Positions 24,110 to 32,422 of a DNA stretch of 64,000 nt are shown here, piece by piece. The first letter of the stretch is position 1; each line of letters begins with the position of its first letter. Source of the stretch: Prochlorococcus sp. scB243_495K23. Lineage in GTDB: Bacteria; Cyanobacteriota; Cyanobacteriia; PCC-6307; Cyanobiaceae. Location of the stretch: assembly GCA_000635495.1 (NCBI GenBank), contig JFLW01000086.1:103996-167995 (forward strand), in the 5' to 3' direction. The notes below the pieces were generated by a model. The model was not told the origin of the DNA. It searched no databases and worked only from the letters and a program-made list of their open reading frames with translations. The translations under genes and the position numbers were made by a program.

Positions 24110-24418
24110 ATGACTGCCCAAAATTTTATGAATGTTGTTCGATTTAAATTAAAGTCAGATTGTATAGATCAGTATTTTAAAGTAATAGATAAAACAAGTT
24201 TTGAGGGGATGACTCAAAGATATATCGCAAAAACTGGAGATTATGATTACTGTTTTGTTGGGATCTGGAAAAATGCAGAATCTATTGCAGCTCAAAGACC
24301 AGCTATGATTGCTCATCTTGATGAGGTTAGAGGATTTATGGAAGAGTTATCTCCTGAACTTGGAGTTACTGACCCTGTTTCAGGAAATATTGTTTCTAAA
24401 GTTGGGTATCACGATTGA
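24110..24418 (+). CDS. ABM/dimeric alpha-beta barrel protein, copy 1
   Basis: 102 residues with the beta-alpha-beta-beta-alpha-beta order of antibiotic-biosynthesis-monooxygenase-like or stress-response dimeric barrels (FMNVVRFKLKSDCIDQYFKVI, YCFVGIWKNAESIAAQRPAMIAHLDEVRGFMEEL). 97 of 102 residues are identical to the protein encoded at 44451-44759 on the other strand. Its stop codon lies inside the GATTGACAGTC box of the next leader. The function is unknown beyond the fold, which is inferred. Confidence 0.72.
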   Translation: MTAQNFMNVVRFKLKSDCIDQYFKVIDKTSFEGMTQRYIAKTGDYDYCFVGIWKNAESIAAQRPAMIAHLDEVRGFMEELSPELGVTDPVSGNIVSKVGYHD

Positions 24419-24458
24419 CAGTCGATCTACAATAAGGGGGAAATAAGCTCCTTTTTTT
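24413..24458 (+). promoter_or_regulatory. Repeated GACAGTC promoter/leader module, copy B
   Basis: GATTGACAGTCGATC-TACAAT-AAGGGGGAAATAAGCTCCTTTTTTT followed at once by ATG (24459). TACAAT is a good -10 candidate, and transcription could then start at the G run, leaving a 5' UTR that is just the hairpin and U tract. The module overlaps the end of the previous CDS. Confidence 0.68.
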
Positions 24459-24854
24459 ATGAAGTTAAAAAATATTTTAAAAACTACTGGAGCGCTTCAT
24501 ATCCTGTTGGGGTTGTTAATTATTTCTCTACTAATTTTTTCAGTGGAAACTATTGCAGGCAACGCTTCAAGTGAAACATTGCTTCTTGTTAGAGGTACTG
24601 CAGATGTTGTAGCTGCTAGTAATTTAGGAATAGGTTTTTTATTGATTATTTGTAGTTCCATTAAAGATAAAGCCTCCTTAAGAAAAGTTTTATCAGGTGA
24701 ATTAGCTTTGATTTTTTGTTTTTTGGCAGTAGCTCTATTTAATACTTTTAACGCTGGGACAATTGTTGATGGAGGACCCCCTCCTCCTTTCTGGATTGTT
24801 TTAATAGTGAATCCTCTTTTATGTATCTATGGATTAGTTAACAATAAAAATTGA
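24459..24854 (+). CDS. Four-TM hypothetical membrane protein
   Basis: 131 residues with about four hydrophobic helices (ALHILLGLLIISLLIFSV, ASNLGIGFLLIICSS, LALIFCFLAVALFNTF, PFWIVLIVNPLLCIYGLV) and a Gly/Pro turn (GGPPPPFW). No enzymatic motif. The start codon directly follows the leader T tract. Its stop overlaps the TTG of a 10-codon MKRLLIAPLY mini-ORF. Confidence 0.65.
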   Translation: MKLKNILKTTGALHILLGLLIISLLIFSVETIAGNASSETLLLVRGTADVVAASNLGIGFLLIICSSIKDKASLRKVLSGELALIFCFLAVALFNTFNAGTIVDGGPPPPFWIVLIVNPLLCIYGLVNNKN

Positions 24855-24903
24855 AACGCTTACTAATTGCACCGCTATATTAAATACGATTGACAGTCGA
24901 TAT
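24851..24903 (+). repeat. Signal-peptide-seed mini-ORF plus GACAGTC box (copy C)
   Basis: TTGAAACGCTTACTAATTGCACCGCTATATTAA encodes (M)KRLLIAPLY and is followed after six bases by GATTGACAGTCGATAT. The same composite occurs at 28531 and, reversed, at 43883-43934. The hairpin part is degenerate in this copy. The mini-ORF equals the first codons of the MKRLLL signal peptides nearby. Confidence 0.6.
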
Positions 24904-25017
24904 AGAAATTATAAAAATTAAATATTTCAGTAGATCGGAAGAAGAAAGCAAAAATATTACATGCTTTACTTACTTTTAACCTTGATATGTTTTAAATAAA
25001 TTTAATTGATTATTTCT

Positions 25018-25422
25018 ATGGAAAAATTTTCCCAAAATCTTCTTAGGCTTTCTCTTTCAATATTATTTTTAAGTTTTCCTATTGGTTTTTTATTCGCAGG
25101 TTTTGAATATTTAAATACCAAAAAGTTTTTATCATCAAAATATGATGAATTAAATGAAAAGATAGAAGACTATATTGAGGATATGGAAAAAACTTATCCT
25201 GAAACTATAAAATATTTTCCTTCAACTAAATTGGCAGATAAATCTCCTCTTGCAACATTACTTTTAACAAAATCAACTATGAAATTATTTCAAGTTTCCG
25301 AATATCTAAAATATAAAAATTCTATTTTGAATACTACTGACGAGATATCAAAGACCGTTGATGCATTTATAGAAGAATTAAGAATTGAATATCCCGAATT
25401 AAATAGAATACTTCCTAGATGA
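25018..25422 (+). CDS. Membrane-anchored hypothetical protein
   Basis: Starting at the ATG at 25018 (the track's TTG adds four codons), 134 residues: one N-terminal TM helix (LLRLSLSILFLSFPIGFLFAG) and a long acidic helical domain (YDELNEKIEDYIEDMEKTYPE..., DEISKTVDAFIEELRIEYPELN). The two related IExxxxExxxxYPE segments suggest an internal duplication. The stop overlaps the PDZ gene start by ATGA. Confidence 0.6.
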   Translation: MEKFSQNLLRLSLSILFLSFPIGFLFAGFEYLNTKKFLSSKYDELNEKIEDYIEDMEKTYPETIKYFPSTKLADKSPLATLLLTKSTMKLFQVSEYLKYKNSILNTTDEISKTVDAFIEELRIEYPELNRILPR

Positions 25423-25988
25423 AACGCTTACTACTCCCACTACTAGCAGCCCTCGCTTTACCTACTGCTGTTAATGCTGGAATATCTGATGAATTACATA
25501 AGAAATGTTTAGAAGCACGAGATTATGCAGGTTGCGTGAATACTAATAAACAATTTTCTCGCAAAAAAGATAAAGAAATATCTGGGATAGGAATAAGGCT
25601 TTTTCTTAATAGTGATACTGCTGAATTAACTATTCAATCTGTAATAAATAACTCTCCCGCCGCTACAGCTGACATTCAACCAAATGATGTAATCATAAAA
25701 ATAGATGGCAAATCAACTAAAGGAATGGGTATAAATGAAGCTGTTTCTCTCATAAAAGGACCAAAAGATAAGCCAATTAAATTAGTTTTATCAAGAATTA
25801 ATGAGGCAGGTAAAAAGGAAAAAATAAATGTTCGATTAGTAAGAGATACTTTTAAAGTCTCAACAAAAGACTATTTATATGAAGGTGATTTAAGGAGGCA
25901 ATTAGAGTTTTTCTTTCCAGAAAATATAAAACAGATTTTTCCAGAAAATGATTCCTCGTCAAAGCTCAAAAAAGGAACTTCAATTTAA
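25419..25988 (+). CDS. Exported PDZ-domain protein
   Basis: The signal peptide MKRLLLPLLAALALPTAVNA is followed by a short Cys-containing segment (HKKCLEARDYAGCVNT) and a PDZ domain (about 45-140: GIGIRLFLNSD...SVINNSPAATADIQPNDVIIKIDGKS...GMGINEAVSLIKGPKDKPIKLVLSR). There is no protease domain, so it may bind C-termini as an adaptor in the periplasm. The signal-peptide DNA is almost identical to that of the unrelated minus-strand gene at 40995-41879. Confidence 0.82.
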   Translation: MKRLLLPLLAALALPTAVNAGISDELHKKCLEARDYAGCVNTNKQFSRKKDKEISGIGIRLFLNSDTAELTIQSVINNSPAATADIQPNDVIIKIDGKSTKGMGINEAVSLIKGPKDKPIKLVLSRINEAGKKEKINVRLVRDTFKVSTKDYLYEGDLRRQLEFFFPENIKQIFPENDSSSKLKKGTSI

Positions 25989-25996
25989 ATTTCTGA

Positions 25997-26208
25997 ATGA
26001 AACGCATACTCCTAGTTGAGCTTTTATTAGTTTTAATTACCATAATTTATGTTTCTCTAAACCCAATTTCAAGAATTTATATTGCTGATTATTTAGAAAA
26101 GATATCCTTATTTTATTTAAAACAGTAAGTGAAGAAGATTTAAATAAGTGGTATGAGAAAAGAGATAAGTATGAATTACTTGAGAAATTAGGAGGAACTG
26201 CTTATTGA
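25997..26208 (+). pseudogene. Frameshifted small membrane protein (paralogue of 30.9 kb gene)
   Basis: It starts MKRILLVELLLVLITIIYVSLNPISRIYIADYLEKISLFY and then meets a stop at 26126 after a T run one base shorter than in the 30861 copy. Restoring one T gives SLFLFKTVSEEDLNKWYEKRDKYELLEKLGGTAY, ending at TGA 26206-26208. One TM helix plus a charged tail. Either an inactivated copy, a phase-variable gene or a sequencing error. Confidence 0.65.
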
Positions 26209-26252
26209 TTGACAGTCGATATAAAATTTGAGAGATAAAACCCTCTCTTTTT
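26207..26252 (+). promoter_or_regulatory. Repeated GACAGTC promoter/leader module, copy D
   Basis: GATTGACAGTCGATATAAAATTTGAGAGATAAAACCCTCTCTTTTT then the GTG start at 26253. TATAAA/TAAAAT forms the -10, and GAGAG/CTCTC with a 7-base loop is the hairpin. The stop of the preceding pseudogene is at the left edge of the box, as in copy B. Confidence 0.68.
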
Positions 26253-27302
26253 GTGAAAAAATTATTATACATTTTTCTAGTATTGATGTCTTTTACCACT
26301 GGTAATTCATACTCATTGGAAAAGGTACCTGTTCCAGATTCTGTAGATAAAAAAACAAAATCTCCTTGGAATTTTTCTGAAGACTTTGAAAATCAAGAAG
26401 AAGGAAAATTAAAAGTTGCCAACCCTAACCCTTCATCCTCAAATTCTCCTTCTGGTGGGGGTACAGAAAAATCATTCAACCAAATATTTCGAATCTACGA
26501 TAAGGGAGCAGGTTTAAAACCATTTAGAATTAAAAAAGATCTTGATGGCAATAAGTATCTTGAAGTTACAGTGAAACATGGATGGAATAATGATCCTCTT
26601 AAAGAAGGTTCAGGAAAAGAAACAGAAAGAGCAATATTTGAGACAAAGCAAAGAAGCACTTTAAATAAAGAAATATGGATTGGTTTTAAAACAAGACTTC
26701 CTAAAGATTTTAAACATACAGATGGCAGAGTAACGTTTTTTGAATTTAAAAATCGACATGTATATATGAGAACGCATCCTCTTGTAAGAATAAGTTTTGA
26801 TGACACTGGAAAAACATTAAAAATAGCAGGTAATACTGCCGGTACTGGTTTCAATAGAAGGAATAAAGAAGATAATATTAAGCATCGCATTGATATAAAA
26901 TATAAAAAAAATGATTCAAATTGGTTTGTGCGTAATGAAAAAACTAGAGGTGAAAAAAAAATAAAAAATAATTTTAAACTCACACCGAACAAAACATTTA
27001 GTGTGACTCAATTAGGTGAATGGAGCACGTATAAAATTGGAATCTATAATACAAAGGATGATGATGGTTTTGTAAAAGTCTTCAAAGATAAGAAATTAAT
27101 ATTTGATTATAAAGGTATAACATCTGACTGGAAAGGAAAATACACTGGTACTAATGTAAGAATAGGTGTTTATAGACACTCGGGAAAACAAATTGGAATT
27201 GAATACCCCGATCAATCTATCCATTTTGATGATTTTATTGTCGTCTCAGATCAAAAAACTTTAGACCAATTGATCAGAAAGAATGAAAACCCCAATGATT
27301 GA
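26253..27302 (+). CDS. Exported polysaccharide-lyase-like protein
   Basis: A signal peptide from GTG (MKKLLYIFLVLMSFTTGNSYS) and a 330-residue beta-rich body. Blocks such as WIGFKTRLPKDFKHTDGRVTFFEFKNR, WSTYKIGIYNT...GFVKVFKDKKLIFDYKG and IRIGVYRHSGKQ...IHFDDFIV follow the concanavalin-like jelly roll of heparin-lyase-type proteins (PF14099-like). It could bind or cleave acidic polysaccharide. The protein at 45334 shares the fold pattern but little sequence. No catalytic residues can be assigned by eye. Confidence 0.65.
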   Translation: MKKLLYIFLVLMSFTTGNSYSLEKVPVPDSVDKKTKSPWNFSEDFENQEEGKLKVANPNPSSSNSPSGGGTEKSFNQIFRIYDKGAGLKPFRIKKDLDGNKYLEVTVKHGWNNDPLKEGSGKETERAIFETKQRSTLNKEIWIGFKTRLPKDFKHTDGRVTFFEFKNRHVYMRTHPLVRISFDDTGKTLKIAGNTAGTGFNRRNKEDNIKHRIDIKYKKNDSNWFVRNEKTRGEKKIKNNFKLTPNKTFSVTQLGEWSTYKIGIYNTKDDDGFVKVFKDKKLIFDYKGITSDWKGKYTGTNVRIGVYRHSGKQIGIEYPDQSIHFDDFIVVSDQKTLDQLIRKNENPND

Positions 27303-27431
27303 TTAAATTAAATTGAAAGAACGGTAACTATATTCTTAACGATATTATGTAGATAATTTAACCAGAATTTAAAGTGAGGGACTCGCATTTTGAAGAAAAG
27401 AAAGAGAATATAAAGAAAAAAGGTAATTCCA

Positions 27432-27635
27432 ATGGAATCAACCAAAATACCAAAAATGATTATTAAAAAACAACTTAAAAAGGGAGTTATCAAGAAACAG
27501 CTTAAAAAGGTTGATAAAGCAATTGTTGAAATTGCAGAAATGAAATTTGAAAATTATGAAGAAAAAGAAGAAAAACTAGACGCGCTTGTTTTTTTAAAGA
27601 ATCAAATATTGACGGAAGCAGAGGAGTTACTATGA
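27432..27635 (+). CDS. Small charged helical protein, 67 aa
   Basis: MESTKIPKMIIKKQLKKGVIKKQLKKVDKAIVEIAEMKFENYEEKEEKLDALVFLKNQILTEAEELL. A basic repeated segment (KKQLKKGVIKKQLKKV) and then an acidic helix, so probably a helical hairpin. ATGA overlap with the next gene. First gene of a four-gene tight operon. Confidence 0.6.
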   Translation: MESTKIPKMIIKKQLKKGVIKKQLKKVDKAIVEIAEMKFENYEEKEEKLDALVFLKNQILTEAEELL

Positions 27636-27796
27636 ACGGAAGACTAGACAAGGTTGCTATGACCAATAAACTAATGCAACTCAAGAGAGAACTGCACTAC
27701 AAATGTGCGATTGGTGAAAAGGGGAAATGGGAATGTATAGGAGCAAACGATTATCTCAACAGAGTGTTTGATGCATTAGATGAATTTTGGCAGTAA
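27632..27796 (+). CDS. Small conserved-type protein, 54 aa
   Basis: MNGRLDKVAMTNKLMQLKRELHYKCAIGEKGKWECIGANDYLNRVFDALDEFWQ, overlapping the previous gene by ATGA and the next by several bases. The compact helical composition with an almost charge-balanced sequence looks conserved, and I associate this kind of sequence with marine cyanobacteria and their phages, without certainty. Below the track cutoff. Function unknown. Confidence 0.65.
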   Translation: MNGRLDKVAMTNKLMQLKRELHYKCAIGEKGKWECIGANDYLNRVFDALDEFWQ

Positions 27797-28017
27797 ATAC
27801 TAAACAAAAAAAAAGAATTGATATAGCGACTTGTTGGGCTACTAAAAGAATTTCTGTTATGGATAATCTAGAAAGATATGAAGACAGTTATGCAATAGCA
27901 GAAGAATTTAGAGAGTGGATACTGCATATAGGAGAAAAGAATGAAAATTTAAGAGATTCTTTTTTAAACTTACCAAAGGAATTAAAAGAATTATTAGACC
28001 AAAAAGTCAACGATTAA
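27787..28017 (+). CDS. Small hypothetical protein, 76 aa
   Basis: Starts at a TTG inside the end of the previous gene. Helical and acidic (DNLERYEDSYAIAEEFREWILHIGEKNENLRDSFLNLPKELKELLDQKVND), with one CW pair. The stop is directly before the ATG of the next gene, so all four genes from 27432 to 28512 are probably one transcript. Confidence 0.6.
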   Translation: MAVNTKQKKRIDIATCWATKRISVMDNLERYEDSYAIAEEFREWILHIGEKNENLRDSFLNLPKELKELLDQKVND

Positions 28018-28512
28018 ATGAAACGCTTAGCTTTATTTATTGTTTTCCCACTTATATTTGGTTTCGGAAACGATAAAGCAAGATTATGCGAAGACCTTAA
28101 ATTTGCAATAAATAAATCAAAAAATGATTATCAGCAAAAAATATCATTTGCAAAACAAAGCAAAGAATTTGCTAATTATAAAATTGCCAAAATTTATGCA
28201 ATAGAGACAAAATGGGAGGATCTTTTTGATAGTCCTTATGAAATAGAAAGCTTATGTAATGAATATTTCTTAATAAAAGAATTTGATATTGATTTATCTA
28301 GTGAATGTTATTTGTTTGAAACTATCTTAAAAAGTGGAAATTATAGTGATGATGATTTTGATTTTATGCCAGAAGAAAGAAGACAAAATGCTCAAGCTCT
28401 TATAGAAGAATTTAAAGCCAAATATGATCAAATTAATAAACAAGCAAAAGAAGGTTATTTATCAGAACAAAAAGAAATACAGAAAATATATCTAAAGAAA
28501 AAATGCGATTAA
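28018..28512 (+). CDS. Exported hypothetical protein with MKRL-type signal
   Basis: Its first codons (ATGAAACGCTTAGC) match the signal-peptide seed of this island; the signal MKRLALFIVFPLIFGFG is short. The mature part is a Lys/Glu-rich helical protein with four cysteines (ARLCEDL, ESLCNEY, SSECYLF, KKKCD) that could pair in the periplasm. No family recognised. Confidence 0.58.
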   Translation: MKRLALFIVFPLIFGFGNDKARLCEDLKFAINKSKNDYQQKISFAKQSKEFANYKIAKIYAIETKWEDLFDSPYEIESLCNEYFLIKEFDIDLSSECYLFETILKSGNYSDDDFDFMPEERRQNAQALIEEFKAKYDQINKQAKEGYLSEQKEIQKIYLKKKCD

Positions 28513-28530
28513 GTCACTTATGGTTTTTAA

Positions 28531-28600
28531 ATGAAACGCTTACTACTTGCACCGCTATATTAAATACTTTTGACAGTCGATCTAAAATAAGGGGCAATTA
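28531..28600 (+). repeat. Signal-peptide-seed mini-ORF plus GACAGTC module (copy E)
   Basis: ATGAAACGCTTACTACTTGCACCGCTATATTAA (MKRLLLAPLY) then TACTTTTGACAGTCGATCTAAAATAAGGGGCAATTATCTCCTTTT. The hairpin is partly degraded (AATTATCTCC instead of AATTAGCTCC), and no ATG follows at once; the HAD gene starts about 75 bases on. It looks like a leader whose own cargo gene has been lost. Confidence 0.6.
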
Positions 28601-28673
28601 TCTCCTTTTAATAAGCTATCTTTAAAAAGATATTCGAAATTTTAAAAGCAAATAAAAAAATATTTCTATAAAA

Positions 28674-29351
28674 ATGGAATTACCAGAAGCAATTCTTTTT
28701 GATTTAGATGGGGTATTACTAGATACAGAACCATTACTAGCTAATGCCTGGTATGAAACCACAAAAGAATATAATTACTATTTATCAAACGATAAATTAC
28801 TAGAATTAAAAGGAAGAAGAAGAATAGATTGCGCAAAAAAAGTTTTCAAATGGATAAATGAAGAAATCACAATAGAAGAATTACTCATTACTCAAAAGTT
28901 AAAAGTAGATAAAGTACTTACTAAAGCAAAACCTTTTAAAGGAGCAATAGAATTAATCAAATTTTGTATAAATACAAAATTACCTATTGCACTAGTAACA
29001 AGTAGTAGTAGTGAAAGTTTTAAAATAAAAAGCTCTGCAAATCCCTGGTTAAATTTATTCAATACAAAGGTTCTTGGAGATGATAAATTCATTTCTGATG
29101 GCAAGCCTTCGCCTGATCCTTATTTGAGAGCATTAAAAATATTGGATGTAGATCCTAGGAAATCATGGGTTATAGAAGACTCATATGCAGGATCTATCTC
29201 AGGACTTAAAGCGGAATGTAATTTAATGTTTTTTTCAAAAGATATTGAAATACTAAATAAATTAATAAATGAATTTAACCAAGAAAAGATTCAAAAAATT
29301 AATGATTTATCAGAAATTATTTATTATTTAAAGTTATATAAAGGATTTTAA
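28674..29351 (+). CDS. HAD-superfamily hydrolase (subfamily IA)
   Basis: 225 residues. Motif I DLDGVLLDTEP (about 9-19) with the nucleophilic Asp, motif II VTSSSSE, the K-P-S-P-D-P segment after it, and motif IV VIEDSYAG are all present, together with an alpha-helical cap of about 65 residues. This is a phosphatase or beta-phosphoglucomutase-like enzyme; the substrate cannot be told. Cytoplasmic and monocistronic. Confidence 0.82.
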   Translation: MELPEAILFDLDGVLLDTEPLLANAWYETTKEYNYYLSNDKLLELKGRRRIDCAKKVFKWINEEITIEELLITQKLKVDKVLTKAKPFKGAIELIKFCINTKLPIALVTSSSSESFKIKSSANPWLNLFNTKVLGDDKFISDGKPSPDPYLRALKILDVDPRKSWVIEDSYAGSISGLKAECNLMFFSKDIEILNKLINEFNQEKIQKINDLSEIIYYLKLYKGF

Positions 29352-29461
29352 ATCAATCTAATAAATTTGCTAATTCTTCTAATATTTTTTCCTTAGGTAA
29401 TTCTTCCAAAAAGACAAATAAATGAAACACTTAATATTAACTCGACCAAAAGACTAAATTA

Positions 29462-29581
29462 ATGGAATTTTTAAAGGAGCTTTGGCAGAATCATTATGAC
29501 CCATACCATGTAATTCTTGGTATAGGTGGAGTAATAGTATTGTTGGTAATTTATAATCGATTACTCAATAAATATCATTAA
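29462..29581 (+). CDS. Small single-TM protein, 39 aa
   Basis: MEFLKELWQNHYDPYHVILGIGGVIVLLVIYNRLLNKYH: a charged aromatic N-terminus and one TM helix. A degenerate seed, ATGAAACACTTAATATTAACTCGACC (MKHLILTRPKD*), is visible just upstream at 29422. Function unknown. Confidence 0.5.
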   Translation: MEFLKELWQNHYDPYHVILGIGGVIVLLVIYNRLLNKYH

Positions 29582-29598
29582 TCACAAACCATCGTGGA

Positions 29599-29751
29599 TT
29601 AAGCAGCATCAGATATATTGTTATTCGTATCTTCAATCTTTTCAATCTCTTTAATCATTTCCTCTAGCCATAAAGTATTATCTTCTGATCTCTTTTTAAA
29701 ATAAGAAATCTTAGGTTGATTGATTTCTAATGTCTCATAATCTCCACTCAT
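29599..29751 (-). CDS. Small protein of the W-L-D/E family, copy 3
   Basis: 50 residues: MSGDYETLEINQPKISYFKKRSEDNTLWLEEMIKEIEKIEDTNNNISDAA. The NTLWLEEMIKEIEK block aligns with copies at 20665 and 21587. Soluble, acidic, one helix. Three copies within 9 kb, all on the minus strand. Confidence 0.58.
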   Translation of the reverse strand: MSGDYETLEINQPKISYFKKRSEDNTLWLEEMIKEIEKIEDTNNNISDAA

Positions 29752-29908
29752 AAAATTTTCCTAAATTTATAACCACTTAAATTTTAGTTAGTTTATTTAT
29801 TAGTTTTACTAAGGGGAAAATAAGAAAAAATTAATTTATGGTTAATATGAACTAAGACAAGTTAAATATTATTTGTAAAAATATCGGAAACACTTAATTT
29901 ACCTAATG

Positions 29909-30142
29909 CTAACCACCAGTACAGAAACGAACCGCATCAGCTGTTGGCGAACCAGTCGCTTTCATTTCTTCAACACATTCATTAAAGAACTTTGATTCTT
30001 TTTTTAATGAGCAAAAGCTTAGTGCAATAGCTACTAAGGCAACAGCTGATACAACTGCTGATCCTAGTTGTATCACTCCGTAAGCAAGCATAGCTTTATT
30101 CTTTTTAAAATCTTTTTTTGTATCTTTCTTTTTATCAGACAT
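29909..30142 (-). CDS. Small membrane protein, 77 aa (paralogue of 39.99 kb gene)
   Basis: A very Lys-rich N-terminus (MSDKKKDTKKDFKKNK), one TM helix (AYGVIQLGSAVVSAVALVAIALSFC), then an acidic tail with two further Cys (NECVEEM, RFCTGG). The TM entry ILADGVIQFSTIVTSI in the protein at 39988 matches AMLAYGVIQLGSAVVSA. A membrane protein with an external Cys pair. Function unknown. Confidence 0.62.
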   Translation of the reverse strand: MSDKKKDTKKDFKKNKAMLAYGVIQLGSAVVSAVALVAIALSFCSLKKESKFFNECVEEMKATGSPTADAVRFCTGG

Positions 30143-30438
30143 TTTTTTTAAATTCCGAGCTTATTATATTCAATTAAATGACTAAACTCCACATAAAGAA
30201 AAGGTAAGTTATAAAGTTAAATGTTAAATGTATATTGTTATTCCAATAACCAAATTCTGAAGAGGAAAAGCTCAAACTAAAAAGTAGAAAAAGTGATGAG
30301 AAAATTAATTAAAAATTTATTTGAAATTAATTATTTTGTGATTGGTTTTTGAAAATAATTTAATTTCTTAAAAATAACGTTTTCTTAAATTATTTTTAAA
30401 TTTCATATGACATTAATATAGATAATTGAATAATCTTA

Positions 30439-30840
30439 ATGCATATTGATGATGCAGTGTTTTTAGAGGATTTATGCCCTAAGCTCAAATTAAGATTTTG
30501 GAGAAAGTCTATTCATACATTTACGAGCAAAAGATGCATATATTGCGGAAAACCTTCAGAATCTATTGATCATATATTGCCACGAAGTCAAGGAGGATTA
30601 AACATAACAGAAAATTGCGTTCCAGCTTGTCTTTCATGCAATGGAAACAAATCAGACGAGAATGTTTTTTCTTGGTACAGAAAGAAAAATTTTTATGACC
30701 CTCGAAGAGCAATGGCTATTAGAGCATGGTTAGAGGGAGATTTAAGATTATCTATAAGATTATTAGAATGGGCTAATAAAGAAATTAAGGAAAATAAAGA
30801 AAATTTTGAACAAGAAGAATTAAATCTAGATGCTGCTTAA
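30439..30840 (+). CDS. HNH endonuclease-domain protein
   Basis: 133 residues with the HNH order CIYCG (about 34-38), the IDHILPRSQGG metal-finger His and CLSCNGNKS, giving two zinc-binding Cys pairs around the catalytic His. Small standalone HNH proteins are widespread in cyanobacteria; they can nick DNA in mobile elements or in host repair. The C-terminus is helical (AMAIRAWLEGDLRLSIRLLEWANKE). No homing or transposase partner is visible. Confidence 0.82.
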   Translation: MHIDDAVFLEDLCPKLKLRFWRKSIHTFTSKRCIYCGKPSESIDHILPRSQGGLNITENCVPACLSCNGNKSDENVFSWYRKKNFYDPRRAMAIRAWLEGDLRLSIRLLEWANKEIKENKENFEQEELNLDAA

Positions 30841-30860
30841 CTAGAAAATTTGAGGGAAAT

Positions 30861-31075
30861 TTGAGGGGACGCTTATTAAAAACAATACTTTTGTTAGGTT
30901 CAATTTTTGTTGTTTTTATTTGTTTTAATCCAATTTCAAGAATTTATATTGCTGATTACCTGGAGAAGATATCGTTATTTTTATTCAAAACAATAAGTGA
31001 AAAAGATTTAAATGATTGGTATGAAAAAGAGATAAATATGAATTACTTGATAAATTAAGCGGGCCTTCTTATTGA
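30861..31075 (+). pseudogene. Small membrane protein with frameshifted tail (paralogue of 26.0 kb gene)
   Basis: From TTG: MRGRLLKTILLLGSIFVVFICFNPISRIYIADYLEKISLFLFKTISEKDLNDWYEK, then ORF reading EINMNYLIN and a stop at 31056. Adding one A in the AAAAGAG run restores RDKYELLDKLSGPSY, as in the 25997 copy, ending at 31075. The two copies are broken at different homopolymers, and each reveals the other's full reading frame. The TM portion is intact. Confidence 0.6.
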
Positions 31076-31288
31076 TAGATAAACAAAAAATATAAACGGT
31101 TTTTTTAAACTAAAAAATATGCAATTAAATCTGAAAAAAGTTTTATTAATCAATCTATTTGTGCTTACTGCTTAAATGAAATTTAACAAGATTAGAAATT
31201 ACTTAACTAAACCTTATATAGAATTTATATTTTTCTTTAAAACAAAAATCATACAATTTTGCATATTGTAATTAGTAATACAAATTAA

Positions 31289-32341
31289 ATGAAAAAGTTA
31301 TTTTCTTTTGTAATGGGGGCAGCTGTTATAGGAACAGCACTTGCACCTTCAGCAAATGCATGGTGGTGGGGTAAAAAAGGTTCTGAAAAGGCTTCAATTA
31401 CTGTTTATACTGCTCTAGAAGATGACCAAATACCAAATTATCTAAAATCCTTTGAGAGAGATTACCCTAATATAGAAGTTAATATTGTTAGGGACTCAAC
31501 AGGTATAGTTACTGCGAAATTATTGGCTGAGGCTGAAAACCCACAGGCAGATGTGGTTTGGGGTTTAGCTGCTTCAAGTTTATTAGTAGCTAATGATAGA
31601 GGTTTGATTCAAGGTTATGCTCCAAAAGGCCTTTCGAATGTTAAACCAAGCTTTAGGGATCCTGCAAAAAAACCTTCATGGGTTGGAATTGATTCTTGGA
31701 TTTCTGCTTTTTGTGTTAATAAAATTGAGGCTCAAAAAAACGGGCTATCAATACCTAAATCTTGGGCAGATTTAACAAAACCAGAATACAAAGGTCACAT
31801 AGTTATGTCTAACCCTGCTTCCTCTGGAACAGGTTATTTGTCAGTAGCTTCAAGATTACAAAATTTACCTTCTGAAGAGGATGGTTGGAATTACCTTGAT
31901 GCACTTCATGCAAATATTGCTCAGTATATGCATTCTGGATCTAAGCCTTGTAAGGCTGCAGGTAAAGGAGAGTATCCAATAGGGATTTCATTTGGTTACA
32001 GAGCTGTAAAACAGGTAAATATGGGGCAACCAATTGAGGCTGTTTTTCCTAAGGAAGGTTCTGGATGGGATGTAGAAGCTAATGCCCTTATCAAAAAAGA
32101 CAAAATAAAACCTGCTGCTAAGACTTTTCTTGATTGGGCAATTTCTCCTGAAGTCTCAAGAGAATATGCAAAAAGTTTTGCAATAACAGCTGTTGAAACT
32201 GATGTTCCGCTTCCTAAAGGTTTCCCTTCTAATCCAGAGAAACAGCTCGCAAAAAATGACTTACAATGGGCTGCTGTAAATAGGGAGAGAATACTAGCAG
32301 AGTGGGCAAAACGCTATGATGGCAAATCTGCTCCTAAGTAA
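31289..32341 (+). CDS. phnS2: Phosphonate (AEP-type) ABC transporter substrate-binding protein
   Basis: A signal peptide ([24 protein letters not shown]) and then a periplasmic type II binding protein. The block [62 protein letters not shown] matches the PhnS2 group (TIGR03261) of putative 2-aminoethylphosphonate carriers, which look like iron-binding proteins but sit beside phosphonate genes. The neighbours confirm this. Ligand inferred: 2-AEP or a related phosphonate. The upstream gap has a weak SphR/PhoB-like ACTTAACTAAACCTTATA (31200-31218). Confidence 0.85.
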   Translation: MKKLFSFVMGAAVIGTALAPSANAWWWGKKGSEKASITVYTALEDDQIPNYLKSFERDYPNIEVNIVRDSTGIVTAKLLAEAENPQADVVWGLAASSLLVANDRGLIQGYAPKGLSNVKPSFRDPAKKPSWVGIDSWISAFCVNKIEAQKNGLSIPKSWADLTKPEYKGHIVMSNPASSGTGYLSVASRLQNLPSEEDGWNYLDALHANIAQYMHSGSKPCKAAGKGEYPIGISFGYRAVKQVNMGQPIEAVFPKEGSGWDVEANALIKKDKIKPAAKTFLDWAISPEVSREYAKSFAITAVETDVPLPKGFPSNPEKQLAKNDLQWAAVNRERILAEWAKRYDGKSAPK

Positions 32342-32422
32342 AAATTAAAAGCATATAAATAAATTCCATGAATTAGCAATTCATGGAATTTATCATCTAG
32401 ATGAATAATTATTTTAAATTTA

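Noticed and set aside
24413-24440. TTGACA of the repeated module read as a -35 box for TACAAT
   Set aside because: Only seven bases separate TTGACA from the -10-like box; a sigma70 spacer needs about 16-18. It is more likely an operator or a part of another element.
26495-26992. 165-aa minus-strand ORF
   Set aside because: Fully inside the polysaccharide-lyase-like gene; low-complexity hydrophobic translation without start signals. Shadow.
29361-29440. 24-codon GTG ORF on the minus strand (VFHLFVFLEELPKEK...)
   Set aside because: Too short with no paralogue of the full length; overlaps a degenerate MKHL seed.
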